Shown in pieces: positions 16,581 through 24,956 of a DNA stretch of 64,000 nt; position 1 is the first letter of the stretch; each line of letters opens with the position of its first letter. Source of the DNA: Clostridium sp. M62/1 (lineage in GTDB: Bacteria; Bacillota; Clostridia; Lachnospirales; Lachnospiraceae); NCBI RefSeq assembly GCF_020736365.1, contig NZ_CP085988.1, positions 2,114,001 to 2,178,000 of the forward strand, read 5' to 3'. The notes below the pieces were generated by a model that ran no database searches, was not told where the DNA came from, and saw only the letters and a program-made list of their open reading frames with translations. The position numbers and the translations under genes are program-made.

Positions 16581-17517
16581 CTGTGACTGTACCATGGGAG
16601 TTGAAGGATGTGATGTGGACGACGGCCTGGCTCTTCTCTATCTGCTGGGATGTCCGGAGGCAGAGCTGCTTGGAATTACAGCTTCCTACGGAAACAGCAG
16701 GATGGATGTGGTATGGGACACAATAGGAACCGTGGTGAGAGAGACTGGTCTGACCGGAATTCCGGTCAGGAGGGGGGCAGAGACAGCCGGCTGCAGCGGC
16801 AGTGAGGCTGCCGATTTCCTGGCCGAGACGGTGAACCGCTATCCGGGGGAGGTATCAGTTCTTGCAACCGGCTCCCTTACAAATCTGATGGGAGCGTGGA
16901 AGCGGGATCCCGGATTTTTTGAAAAGGCGGGAGAGATTGTGCTGATGGGAGGGATCACAGAGCCTCTTCTGTTTGAGAAAAAGAAGATGGATGAGCTGAA
17001 CTTTTCCTGCGACCCCCAGGCTGCCTTTCTCGTTCTGACGGAAGGGAAGCGGGTGTCTGTCATAACCGGGAATAACTGTCTGAAAGTATTGTTTACAAAA
17101 GAGGATTACCGGGACAATCTGTTTCTGGAGACAGAGGGCGCGGCAGAATACATCAGAAAAAAGACGGATTACTGGTTTCAGTATAATGAGGAAGACTACG
17201 GGATACAGGGATTTTACAACTGGGACGTGACGGCGGCTGTCTACCTGATGCGCCCGGAGCTGTTTGAGGACAGCCGGGAAACATTCTGCCTTTCAGCCGG
17301 GGATTTGAAAACCGGATATTTAAGAAGGGAAGGAATGGAAACAGAAGAAAACACCGGGGACTGCAAAAGCAGGGCAGAGGAAGATAAAAGGGAGAGAAAA
17401 AAGAAGTGCCTGTTAAATCTTCCGGCTATCCGGGAGGAGAGGGCCTTTAAGAATGAGATATACAGAGCCTGGAAGCAGGTGAGAATGCCGGCGGGGAATG
17501 CCGGGCACACGGAATAG
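16558..17517 (+). CDS. inosine/uridine-preferring nucleoside hydrolase family protein
   Basis: A 319-residue IUNH-fold protein that would cleave an N-glycosidic bond to ribose. The Ca-binding entry motif, usually DxDxGxDDxxAL, is interrupted: DCDCTMGVEGCDVDDGLAL (residues 8-26). Downstream LATGSLTNL, EIVLMGG and the FSCDPQAA metal-site region are present. The start is a TTG at 16558 inside the end of the ATPase gene; the later ATG would delete the first Asp pair. About 50 C-terminal residues are highly charged. Being last in the importer operon, it may hydrolyse an imported nucleoside-like ligand. Substrate uncertain because of the altered motif. Confidence 0.8.
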   Translation: MKKRIVFDCDCTMGVEGCDVDDGLALLYLLGCPEAELLGITASYGNSRMDVVWDTIGTVVRETGLTGIPVRRGAETAGCSGSEAADFLAETVNRYPGEVSVLATGSLTNLMGAWKRDPGFFEKAGEIVLMGGITEPLLFEKKKMDELNFSCDPQAAFLVLTEGKRVSVITGNNCLKVLFTKEDYRDNLFLETEGAAEYIRKKTDYWFQYNEEDYGIQGFYNWDVTAAVYLMRPELFEDSRETFCLSAGDLKTGYLRREGMETEENTGDCKSRAEEDKRERKKKCLLNLPAIREERAFKNEIYRAWKQVRMPAGNAGHTE

Positions 17518-17540
17518 CCGGAACCGGCCATTCCGTGTGC
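17505..17540. terminator. hairpin at the end of the cluster, probable bidirectional terminator
   Basis: GCACACGGAAT-A-GCCGG and CCGGC-C-ATTCCGTGTGC (17505-17540) form a long stem overlapping the nucleoside hydrolase stop. A convergent gene ends at 17619, so it may serve both strands. No immediate T-run on the + strand. Confidence 0.55.
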
Positions 17541-17618
17541 TGCAGAGAAAGATTGATTTTCTCCGTCTTTGTCTCTGTTTTATGTCCGCGGCACTCCGCT
17601 GTTTTTGCCGGACCGTTA

Positions 17619-18725
17619 TCAGATAGTAATGAGATTGTACTCTCTCGTACCGATTCCGAGCTTTTCGGCATGCTCTAATGCCACCATCCAGTTGGTTTCA
17701 GGGTGCACGTCTGTAAAGTGATCGTGGTGGCAGTGTTCCCTCTCGCTCAGCACGCTTCCCGCCATAACCGGCTGCCTGTTGACTGCATCTGCACAGGCCA
17801 TATCCAGGGCAACCGGATCGAAGGATGCGAACATGCCCACATTCGGCACGATGGGCACGTCATTTTCTGCGTGGCAGTCGCAGTATGGAGATACGTCCAC
17901 TACAAGGCTGACGTGGAAGTGGGGGCGTCCCTTGAGCACGGCCAGCGTGTACTCGGCGATTTTTTTGTTCAGAATATCATTGGACTCATCACAGTGGTTT
18001 GCTACTGCGTCTACCGGACAGACGCCGATGCAGCGGCCGCAGCCAACGCACTTGCTCTCGTCGATGAAAGCCTTCTTTTCCGGGAAGGAGATGGCGCCGT
18101 GGGCGCAGTCCCTCTCGCAGGCATGGCAGCCAATACACTGATCCTGAAGGATGAAGGGACTTGTGGCGTTGTGCATCTCCATTTTTCCGGCCCGGGAGCC
18201 GCAGCCCATTCCGATATTTTTGAGAGCTCCTCCGAACCCTGTTGACTCATGGCCTTTAAAATGGTTCAGAGAGATGAAGATATCGGCATCCATAATGGCG
18301 CGGCCGATCTTGGCTTCTTTTACATACTCCCCGTCAACTGGAACGAGAATGTCATCAGTTCCCTTGAGTCCGTCTGCGATCAGGACGTGGCAGCCGATGG
18401 CAAATGGATTGTAGCCGTTCATATAGGCAGAATCCAGATGATCCAGCGCATTCTTGCGGCCGCCCACATAGAGGGTATTGCAGTCTGTCAGGAAGGGCTT
18501 GCCGCCATTTTTCTTAATCAGATCGACGAGAACTCTGGAATAGTTCGGGCGAAGATAGGCCAGATTTCCCGGCTCACCGAAATGGATTTTAATGGCAGCG
18601 TACTTGTTGCTGAAATCGATCTGATCCAGCATGCCGGCCTTTTTTACAAGGCGCTCCAGCTTCTGGAGCAGGTTTTCGTGGAATGTGGTTCTGAATGTGG
18701 TAAAATAGACATTTGACGGTGTCAT
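17619..18725 (-). CDS. DUF362 protein with two [4Fe-4S] clusters
   Basis: A 368-residue protein read leftward from ATG 18723-18725 behind TAAGGAGG. The DUF362 domain (residues 1-185: KIHFGEPGNLAYLRP, FLTDCNTLY, ISLNHFKGHESTGFGGALKN) is followed by two 2x[4Fe-4S] ferredoxin motifs, CIGCHACERDC and CVGCGRCIGVC near 190-240. Proteins of this design are common in anaerobes; their function is not settled. It is the only minus-strand gene in the first 44 kb and forms a single-gene unit converging on the upstream cluster. Confidence 0.9.
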   Translation of the reverse strand: MTPSNVYFTTFRTTFHENLLQKLERLVKKAGMLDQIDFSNKYAAIKIHFGEPGNLAYLRPNYSRVLVDLIKKNGGKPFLTDCNTLYVGGRKNALDHLDSAYMNGYNPFAIGCHVLIADGLKGTDDILVPVDGEYVKEAKIGRAIMDADIFISLNHFKGHESTGFGGALKNIGMGCGSRAGKMEMHNATSPFILQDQCIGCHACERDCAHGAISFPEKKAFIDESKCVGCGRCIGVCPVDAVANHCDESNDILNKKIAEYTLAVLKGRPHFHVSLVVDVSPYCDCHAENDVPIVPNVGMFASFDPVALDMACADAVNRQPVMAGSVLSEREHCHHDHFTDVHPETNWMVALEHAEKLGIGTREYNLITI

Positions 18726-18780
18726 GGTTTCCTCCTTATCTGGTCTGCCGTGTCTGTATGGACAGAGGCAGGAAATTTGC

Positions 18781-18831
18781 CGCCAGCGGCTCGGCGCAGG
18801 TATAATGCCCGCTCTGCGGCTATTATACCAT
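18781..18831. repeat. partial copy of interspersed palindromic repeat (copy A1)
   Basis: 51 bases identical at 49 positions to 18981-19031. It contains the palindrome GGTATAATGCCCGCTCTGCGGCTATTATACC in shortened form, that is, opposed TATAAT-like ends around a GC stem. Confidence 0.8.
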
Positions 18832-18910
18832 CTCGACTAGCGTCTCGATGGAGCTGCTCGTCAAATGCATGCTCATGCAAGCATGGCATGCGCCTTCCTC
18901 GCCATTATAC

Positions 18911-19031
18911 CATATCCTCCGGATATGTATCTCTCCGAGGGATGCGCACTCGCCGCAGGAGTGTTTTGGCTCCCTTCGGGCGCCAGCGGCTCGGCGCAGG
19001 TATAATAACCGCTCTGCGGCTATTATACCAT
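18911..19031. repeat. interspersed palindromic repeat, full copy A2
   Basis: A 121-base element built from several palindromes: ATATCC-GGA-GGATAT at one end, a GCGCC/GGCGC stem in the middle and a 14-bp TATAAT-bounded stem at the other. Its reverse complement matches 55931-56050, inside priA, with 8 substitutions and one 1-base gap (about 93% identity). The 79 bases between A1 and A2 (18832-18910) are different and themselves rich in GCATGC-type inverted repeats, so the region is a mosaic. Confidence 0.9.
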
Positions 19032-19068
19032 AAATTAAAACTCCGGGACAGACGGAAGGGGAAATTAT

Positions 19069-19097
19069 TTGCGGTTTTCGGACAGGGATGATATAAT
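19069..19097 (+). promoter_or_regulatory. promoter of S66 peptidase gene
   Basis: TTGCGG (19069-19074), 17-base spacer, and TGA-TATAAT (TATAAT at 19092-19097, extended -10 TG at 19089-19090). It starts about 35 bases upstream of the gene. Confidence 0.7.
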
Positions 19098-19131
19098 TTC
19101 CTGAAAAATGGAGCACAGGGAGGCGAGCGGG

Positions 19132-20169
19132 ATGGTGAAAACAGTTGGAATTGTCAGCCTGTCCAGCGGAATGCTAGGGGAGGCTTTTGTCAGACATGAG
19201 CTGAGGCTTGGAATCAGGCGGCTGGAACAATACGGGCTGGAAGTCCGGTTTATGGAACATGCAAAAAAAGGAATTGATTATATCAGGGAACATCCGGAAA
19301 AGCGGGCCGAGGATCTGCTTGCGGCGTTTCGCGATCCGGCGATCGATATGATTCTGTGCGCCATAGGGGGCGATGACACCTACAGGCTCCTCCCTTATCT
19401 GTTTGAGCATGATGAGCTGAAGAGGGCAGTCGGGGATAAGATCTTTCTCGGTTTTTCAGATTCCACTATGAATCACTTTATGCTGAACAAAATGGGGCTT
19501 AAAACCTTTTACGGCCAGTCTTTTCTCACGGATGTCTGTGAGCTGGAGCCCGAGATGCTCCCCTATACCAGACAGTACTTTGAAGAGCTGATTGAAACGG
19601 GAGGAATCAAAGAGATCAGTCCCAGCAGGGTGTGGTATGAGAGCAGAACAGATTTTGGGGAGGAGCAGATGGGAGTCCGATTAAAACAGCATCCCGACAG
19701 AGGATTTGAGCTGCTGCAGGGAAACGCTGTTTTTTCAGGAAAAATTCTCGGCGGATGTCTCGATACCATATTTGACATGTTCGACGGGGGGAGGTATGCA
19801 GATTCGCCAAAGCTCTGCACACGGTACGGTCTGTTTCCGGCAGCCAGTGAGTGGAAGGGAAAAATTCTGTTTCTGGAGACAAGCGAGGAAAAGATGGCGC
19901 CGGAGAAGTATCAGAGAGCAGTCACTGCATCAAAGGATACCGGAGTGTTCGGGGCAGTGAGCGGAGTGATAGTCGGAAAACCCATGGACGAGACATATTA
20001 TGAAGCGTATAAGCGGATTCTGGCTGAATGTATAGACAATCCGCTTCTTCCGGTGGTGTACAATGTCAATGCAGGCCACGCCCTTCCCCGCTGCATCATC
20101 CCCTTTGGAGTGGATGCGGTCGTGGATGCGGAAAGCCAGAAAATCACTTTTGGGGAAAGGCGGCTTTGA
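19132..20169 (+). CDS. peptidase S66 family (LD-carboxypeptidase / MccF-like)
   Basis: A 345-residue serine peptidase of the S66 family, which trims L,D-peptides of murein or inactivates microcin-C-like compounds. The nucleophile elbow is GFSDST near residues 106-111, preceded by CAIGGDDTYRLLPYL. The conserved C-terminal His region is NAGHALPRCIIPFG near 315-328. ATG 19132 follows GGGAGG by 8 bases; an earlier in-frame ATG at 19108 lacks a site. LD-carboxypeptidase versus MccF cannot be told apart by eye; the 'YRLLPYL' type and lack of peptidoglycan neighbours lean to MccF-like. Confidence 0.86.
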   Translation: MVKTVGIVSLSSGMLGEAFVRHELRLGIRRLEQYGLEVRFMEHAKKGIDYIREHPEKRAEDLLAAFRDPAIDMILCAIGGDDTYRLLPYLFEHDELKRAVGDKIFLGFSDSTMNHFMLNKMGLKTFYGQSFLTDVCELEPEMLPYTRQYFEELIETGGIKEISPSRVWYESRTDFGEEQMGVRLKQHPDRGFELLQGNAVFSGKILGGCLDTIFDMFDGGRYADSPKLCTRYGLFPAASEWKGKILFLETSEEKMAPEKYQRAVTASKDTGVFGAVSGVIVGKPMDETYYEAYKRILAECIDNPLLPVVYNVNAGHALPRCIIPFGVDAVVDAESQKITFGERRL

Positions 20170-20253
20170 GGGAACCTGAATGTACATCTTTTGGCGGCCG
20201 TGCTGTCCTCAAAAACGGCTTCGCTGTTCAGGCGGAAGCGTGTGTTTTAAGGA

Positions 20254-20282
20254 TTGCTATTTTTTATCTGGAAGATTATAAT
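20254..20282 (+). promoter_or_regulatory. promoter of hxlR-type gene
   Basis: TTGCTA (20254-20259), 17-base spacer, TATAAT (20277-20282). A leader of about 75 bases precedes the gene. Nothing else is seen in 20170-20363. Confidence 0.7.
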
Positions 20283-20363
20283 AGCTCTATAATTTCATTT
20301 GTGCTGTAAGCGTTTTTTTGCGCTGTAGTTGCCAAAAGGAAACTATTGAAGGGAAGTGGTAAA

Positions 20364-20705
20364 ATGCAGGCAGCAAAGGAACTGCCGGCCTGTCCGGTAG
20401 AAACGACGCTCATGTTAATCGGAGATAAATGGAAGGTTCTCATTCTGCGGGATTTAATGCCCGGAACAAAGCGGTTCGGGGAATTGAAAAGATCCATTGG
20501 CAGCGTATCCCAGAAAGTGCTGACTGCACAGCTGAGGGATATGGAGGAAAAAGGGCTGGTGAGCCGCCGCGTCTATGCAGAAGTTCCGCCGCGGGTGGAG
20601 TACAGCCTGACTGAGCTGGGCCGCAGCCTGAAACCGATTCTGGATGCTATGTGGATATGGGGAGAAGGATATCAGGCGAAAAGCAAAGGTTCAGAGGCAC
20701 AGTAA
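20364..20705 (+). CDS. HxlR-family transcriptional regulator
   Basis: A 113-residue winged-helix protein. CPVETTLMLIGDKWKVLILR (residues 11-30) with a near-N-terminal Cys is the HxlR/YodB-type signature, followed by GTKRFGELKRSIGSVSQKVL (recognition helix) and the wing RVYAEVPPRVEYSLTELG. The conserved Cys can sense electrophiles in some relatives. ATG 20364 is preceded by GAAGGGAAG; an upstream TTG at 20346 is less likely. No partner gene is adjacent, so the regulated target is not apparent. Confidence 0.93.
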   Translation: MQAAKELPACPVETTLMLIGDKWKVLILRDLMPGTKRFGELKRSIGSVSQKVLTAQLRDMEEKGLVSRRVYAEVPPRVEYSLTELGRSLKPILDAMWIWGEGYQAKSKGSEAQ

Positions 20706-20785
20706 GGCGCAGTAAGAGCTGTTTCAGCTTCCGTTTCGCCTGTCTCTTTTGCAGGCAGAAATCCGGGGAAATGCTGGGCTGTCTA

Positions 20786-20814
20786 TTGACATTCCCGAAA
20801 GGGTCAGATAAGAT
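20786..20814 (+). promoter_or_regulatory. promoter of the M42 peptidase gene
   Basis: TTGACA (20786-20791), 17-base spacer and TAAGAT (20809-20814), giving a leader of about 110 bases. Confidence 0.75.
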
Positions 20815-20932
20815 CAGATAGGCAGAATCTGCTGTCCGGCTGTGACAATGAAAGGAAACGGGAGAGCAGATCAGGAAAATGCCGGCAGACAAAAGAGATA
20901 TCTGCTGATGACAGAAATCAGGAGGAGGAGTA

Positions 20933-21916
20933 ATGGAAAACGAAGCATTTTTAAAAGAACTTCTGGATGCCGTGACTGTTTCAGGCGCCATCAGTCTGGG
21001 AAGCCAGGCGGTAAAGCGGGAGATGGAGGGCTGTGCAGACGAGGTGATCACAGACATTCTCGACGACACGATCGCAGTGCTCAACCCGCAGGCCGAGAAA
21101 AGAATTCTCGTGACAGCCCATCTGGATGAAATCGGCCTTGTGATCACGACAGCGGATGAGAACGGGTACTTATATGCGATTGACAGGGGAGGAGTGATTC
21201 CACAGACTTATCCGGGACACAGAGTCCAGATTCACACAGAGAAAGGCATTGTGAAAGGCGTTGTAAACGGAGCGAGGGAGCTGTGCAGAAAGGAAAAGCT
21301 GGAGGTGACAGACCTGGCCATCGACATAGGAGCCGGTTCTAAAAAAGAGGCTCTGGAGCTTGTAAGGCCCGGCGATACCGTTACCTTTGACGCTGGCTTT
21401 GAAAAGCTCTCTGGGGGCAGATTTGCAGGCCGTGCGCTGGATGACCGCCTGGGCGTATTCATCATCATGGAAGCATTCAAGCGGGCTAAGGCAGCAGGCG
21501 CTAAAAACGGGCTCTACTGCGTTGCCACAGCGGGAGAGGAGACGACGAAAAACGGCGCCTACTTTACTGCGGGAAGGGTGAAGCCGGATCTGGCCATTGT
21601 GGTGGATGTTACCTACTGTACGGATTATCCCTTTGGATATACAGAAAAGGATGCCGGAGCGGTAAGGCTCGGCGCAGGTCCGGTGCTGTGCCACAGCCCG
21701 ATCGTTCCGGAGTCTCTTAACCGCAGGGCTCAGGAAGATGAATATGGTGGATGCAGATGTAAAGGAGAACGGCGGCAGTGTAGTGCTGGAGTTCTGCGGA
21801 CAGAGCATTACCCTGGACGCAAAGAGAGCGGCTGTCTTAAAGGAGAAGGGTTACATCGGCAAGAAGATTACTCTGGGAATCCGTCCGGAGGATCTGCACG
21901 ACGAGACAGACATTGA
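20933..21916 (+). pseudogene. M42 family aminopeptidase, 3' end replaced by fusion to a UgpC/MsmK remnant
   Basis: Residues 1 to about 267 are a normal M42 (glutamyl/FrvX-type) metalloaminopeptidase: TAHLDEIGLV (metal His near 63), GRALDDRLGV (bridging Asp), TAGEETTKNGA (catalytic and ligand Glu), VVDVTY (ligand Asp) and GPVLCHSPIV. The family then needs about 70 more residues including the last metal-ligand His. Instead the frame runs out of register into the 3' part of an ABC ATPase gene, adding about 60 meaningless residues to a stop at 21916. The junction is near 21725-21738. Enzyme activity is unlikely. A good promoter and GGAGGAG site remain, so a protein is probably made. Confidence 0.82.
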
Positions 21917-22133
21917 GCGTGCAAACAAGGATGCCTGCCTCCATGCAACCATCCGCGTATACGAGATGCTGGGAGCTGAAACCTTCCTGTACTTCGATAT
22001 GGACAGTGCAACCTGGACGGCAAGAGTAAATCCTTCTGTCCGTGTAAAACCGGGCGACAGCGTTAACCTGTATATGGATACAGAGAAACTGCATGCCTTT
22101 GACATTGAAACAGAGAACGCAATTTTTAATTAA
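21738..22133 (+). pseudogene. C-terminal remnant of UgpC/MsmK-type ABC ATPase (TOBE region)
   Basis: 131 codons encode only the C-terminal regulatory domain of a carbohydrate-importer ATPase: MNMVDADV, then ITLGIRPEDLHDE, VYEMLGAETFLYFD, TARVNPSVRVKPGD and DTEKLHAFD, as in UgpC/MsmX. The whole nucleotide-binding domain (Walker A, signature, Walker B) is missing; the upstream sequence belongs to the M42 gene. A deletion between two originally separate genes, or an assembly join, explains it. A terminator follows at 22183. The sequence is otherwise undecayed, so the event looks recent. Confidence 0.85.
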
Positions 22134-22182
22134 CAGCGCAGGAAAGAGGCGCGCGCAGGCGTGCGCCTTGCAAGCGCAGGGG

Positions 22183-22215
22183 GAGGATGCCGCCGGGGAG
22201 GCGGTGTCCTCTTTT
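22183..22215 (+). terminator. intrinsic terminator after the ATPase remnant
   Basis: A 12-bp stem with two G·U pairs (22183-22194 with 22200-22211) followed by TTTT, then a second short T run. Confidence 0.7.
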
Positions 22216-22316
22216 GCGGTTTTGCGTCTGCCATAAAAATTCACCTCTTTGTCCCTTTTCTCATAGTATAAGGTAAAGCTGGACGAACCAGCTTGATGAA
22301 TGAGGAGGATATTTTT

Positions 22317-23717
22317 ATGGGAATTATAAATGCAAATAAGAGGGTGAGTGAGGAAAGAATTGAGTGCGGCGGAACCGTTAAGGTAACCCTGTCACTGGCA
22401 GCCTGTCCCTGTATCGGCAAGGAATCTCATGACATTGTATTTGCAATCGACCGTTCCGCGAAAATGGAAGGGTCGGCTCTTGAGGCTGCGAAAAAGGGGA
22501 TCAAGGCCTTTATTGAGACTCTGGAGAGAGAGTCTGCACAGCCGGAGGGATATGCAGGAGAAAAGAGAGTGGGGCTTGTGAGCTTCTCTGATACTGCAAC
22601 CGTGAACTCTATGCTTTCTCCTGTTGTGGAGCAGGCGGCAAGGGCGGCAGAGGGACTGACTGCCGGCGGAAAATCCAACCAGGCAGAGGCGATCCGGGCA
22701 GCTGTGAAGCTGCTGGATATGAAAACGCCTGGTGAAAAAATGCTTTTCCTGATTACAGACGGGCAGACGCCGTTCAGGAGTCAGACTGACAGCGCAGCTG
22801 CTGAGGCCAGACAGGCGGGAGTTACTGTTTACTGTATCGGAATTGCCGCCCCTGACGGGGTAAACCGGGAAGCACTCCGCTCGTGGGCTTCAGGGCCGTC
22901 CGATTCCCATATCATCGAGATTCGGGAGCTGGGTGAAGCCCAGACAGCATTTGAGCGCCTTATGAAAAATGGCTGCAGGCACGGGGCCACAAAGATTGTA
23001 ATTAACGAGGAAGTAAACAGCGACTTTGCCATTACGAGCATTCTGACACCGACCAAGGGAACGGCCACCATGATCAACACGACCACACTCCAGTGGAAGA
23101 TTGACAGTCTGGGCTGCCGCAAATGTGAGGGGGCGGTTCTGGAGTTCTATATCAGAGACGTGTCCCAGGAAGGAGGCCGGAAATTCGTCAACCACTGCAT
23201 CAGATACTGCGATGCAGAGGGAAATGAAGTGTCATTCCCGAATCCATGTGTTCACGTGGAGTGCTGCGGGGAGGTAAGGCCCGATCACTTTCCTGAGGCA
23301 GTGGATTTCACAATCGACGGATGTCAGGACGTGGAGGTAGTAGATGTGGGGAGAATCTGCCAGGAAGGACTTGGAAGAATCGTAGAGCTGAATGCAACTG
23401 TCAGAAACGTATGCCCCGGAAAGAGGACCGCGCTGGCAGCCATTCTCACCGAAATCGGCATGAACGGAGAAGAGTGCGAGCGCGGAATGAAAATTTTTAC
23501 TATCCCGGCACAGAACGGGAAAAAATGCTGTGATATTCAGGTGAAGGGAATCCGGTTTGTACTCCCGGAAGATGTGAATGACTGCGGAGGGGATTCGATA
23601 TGCAGAAAGAGAAGGCTGAGAGCCAGACTGATTGCCCACAGCATTGACAGCGGGTTTAGCTGCGGTGATGCAGAGACAAACAGGGGAGGCGGATGCAGGG
23701 AAAGCCTTCTGGATTAA
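22317..23717 (+). CDS. cytoplasmic VWA-domain protein, Cys-rich, function unknown
   Basis: A 466-residue protein with no signal peptide or membrane helix. Residues 38-215 form a von Willebrand A domain (DIVFAIDRSAKM, LITDGQ, GVTVYCIGI). The MIDAS motif is DxSxK (D45, S47, K49) instead of DxSxS, so metal binding may differ. Residues 215-460 form an uncharacterised beta-rich region with many Cys (for example NPCVHVECCGE, NDCGGDSICRKR). ATG 22317 follows GAGGAGG. The downstream regulator follows in close order. I do not recognise a pathway; vWA proteins often scaffold complexes. Confidence 0.75.
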   Translation: MGIINANKRVSEERIECGGTVKVTLSLAACPCIGKESHDIVFAIDRSAKMEGSALEAAKKGIKAFIETLERESAQPEGYAGEKRVGLVSFSDTATVNSMLSPVVEQAARAAEGLTAGGKSNQAEAIRAAVKLLDMKTPGEKMLFLITDGQTPFRSQTDSAAAEARQAGVTVYCIGIAAPDGVNREALRSWASGPSDSHIIEIRELGEAQTAFERLMKNGCRHGATKIVINEEVNSDFAITSILTPTKGTATMINTTTLQWKIDSLGCRKCEGAVLEFYIRDVSQEGGRKFVNHCIRYCDAEGNEVSFPNPCVHVECCGEVRPDHFPEAVDFTIDGCQDVEVVDVGRICQEGLGRIVELNATVRNVCPGKRTALAAILTEIGMNGEECERGMKIFTIPAQNGKKCCDIQVKGIRFVLPEDVNDCGGDSICRKRRLRARLIAHSIDSGFSCGDAETNRGGGCRESLLD

Positions 23718-23764
23718 AAGAAGCAGGCAGGATAAAAAACAGAGGCACAGGCAGGAGGAAGAGG

Positions 23765-24868
23765 TTGAATTCAAACAGCACATTTCAAACGACACTGGAA
23801 GAAATAAAGAAAATAACAGGGATAGAGCTGATGCTGCTGCGGCCGGGAGGTGGGATGACGGCGTTCACCTGCCCTCCCGGCCGGGAGGATACTGAACGGG
23901 CGGAACAGTTTGCCGCCTCAGGCGCAGATTTTCAGAGTTTTGGAGAGCTCTGCTTGGTAAAGGTTGCTGACAGAGGAAAGACAGAATTTGTTCTGGCTGG
24001 ACGGGGAAGCGGAGATGTTCTCACCTGTCTGCGCCTGGCTGCTCTCCAGATTTCAGGGCTAATCCGCTTCCAGAAAGACAGATTTGACAGGGAAAACTTT
24101 ATAAAGCGTGTGGTTCTCGGACACCTTCTCCCGGTCGATGTGGACGATCAGGCAAAACGGTTTCGGCTGGACGGCAGAGTGTCAAGAACGGTATTTTTGA
24201 TAGAAACCAGAGAGGACGGCGGGGATTCGGACGTGATTCTTCAGATTCTTCGCCCCCTCTACGGGGAAACGGCAGGCGGCTTTCTGTTTAAGACAGCCCA
24301 CAGAAAGTATGTCTACGTAAGAACGATGCGGGAGGGAGAGAGCACAGAGGGGCTGGAGGAGATAGGGCGCAATATCGTCGACGTGATCAATACGGAGGGG
24401 ATGCAGGATGCCTGTCTCTCCTTTGGGACTCCTACCAAAAAGCTGAGCGGACTTTCCGAATCCTACAGAGAGGCCTGTCTGGCAATGAGAATCGGGCGTA
24501 TCTTCAGCAGGGAAAGCCATGTGGTGGCCTACGACCGGCTGGGGATGGGGAGGCTGATTTACAGCCTCCCTATGCCTCTGTGCAGGAAGTTTCTGGACGA
24601 GGTATTTGCCTGTGCAGGGCCCGACGAGCTGGACGAGGAAGCTCTGATGACGATCCGCCAGTTCTTTGACGACTCCTTAAACATTGCAGAAACGGCCAGA
24701 CATCTCTATATTCACAGAAATACTCTGGTTTACCGGCTGGACAAGCTGCAGAAACTGCTGGGACTGAATATCAGAAATTTTGAGGACGCCATGCTGCTGA
24801 GGCTGGGACTTATGGTGCACGAGTATGTGAAGGAGAAGGCGGAAAATATTGAGGAAGAAGACATATAA
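23765..24868 (+). CDS. CdaR/PucR-type transcriptional regulator with C-terminal HTH
   Basis: About 367 residues. The N-terminal sensory part starts STFQTTLEEIKKITGIELML, a GGDEF-like middle region follows (VVLGHLLPVDVDD...SFGTPTKKLSGLSESYREA), and the PucR C-terminal helix-turn-helix ends it (FFDDSLNIAETARHLYIHRN, TLVYRLDKLQ). The start is taken as TTG 23765 after AGGAGGAAGAGG because homology begins there; an ATG at 23693 would add a basic 24-residue leader overlapping the VWA gene. Such regulators sense sugar diacids or purine breakdown signals; the ligand here is unknown. Confidence 0.82.
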   Translation: MNSNSTFQTTLEEIKKITGIELMLLRPGGGMTAFTCPPGREDTERAEQFAASGADFQSFGELCLVKVADRGKTEFVLAGRGSGDVLTCLRLAALQISGLIRFQKDRFDRENFIKRVVLGHLLPVDVDDQAKRFRLDGRVSRTVFLIETREDGGDSDVILQILRPLYGETAGGFLFKTAHRKYVYVRTMREGESTEGLEEIGRNIVDVINTEGMQDACLSFGTPTKKLSGLSESYREACLAMRIGRIFSRESHVVAYDRLGMGRLIYSLPMPLCRKFLDEVFACAGPDELDEEALMTIRQFFDDSLNIAETARHLYIHRNTLVYRLDKLQKLLGLNIRNFEDAMLLRLGLMVHEYVKEKAENIEEEDI

Positions 24869-24956
24869 AAACGCACCGCAGCGGCTGTACATGCCTGAAT
24901 GAGGGAAAGCAAAAGACAGCTGCAGGGATTAGAGAAAAGAAAATGAGGGAAAAACG

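Noticed and set aside
18823..19116. Small open frames across the mosaic repeat (both strands)
   Set aside because: They follow the repeat sequence, differ between copies by frame and have no ribosome-binding site.
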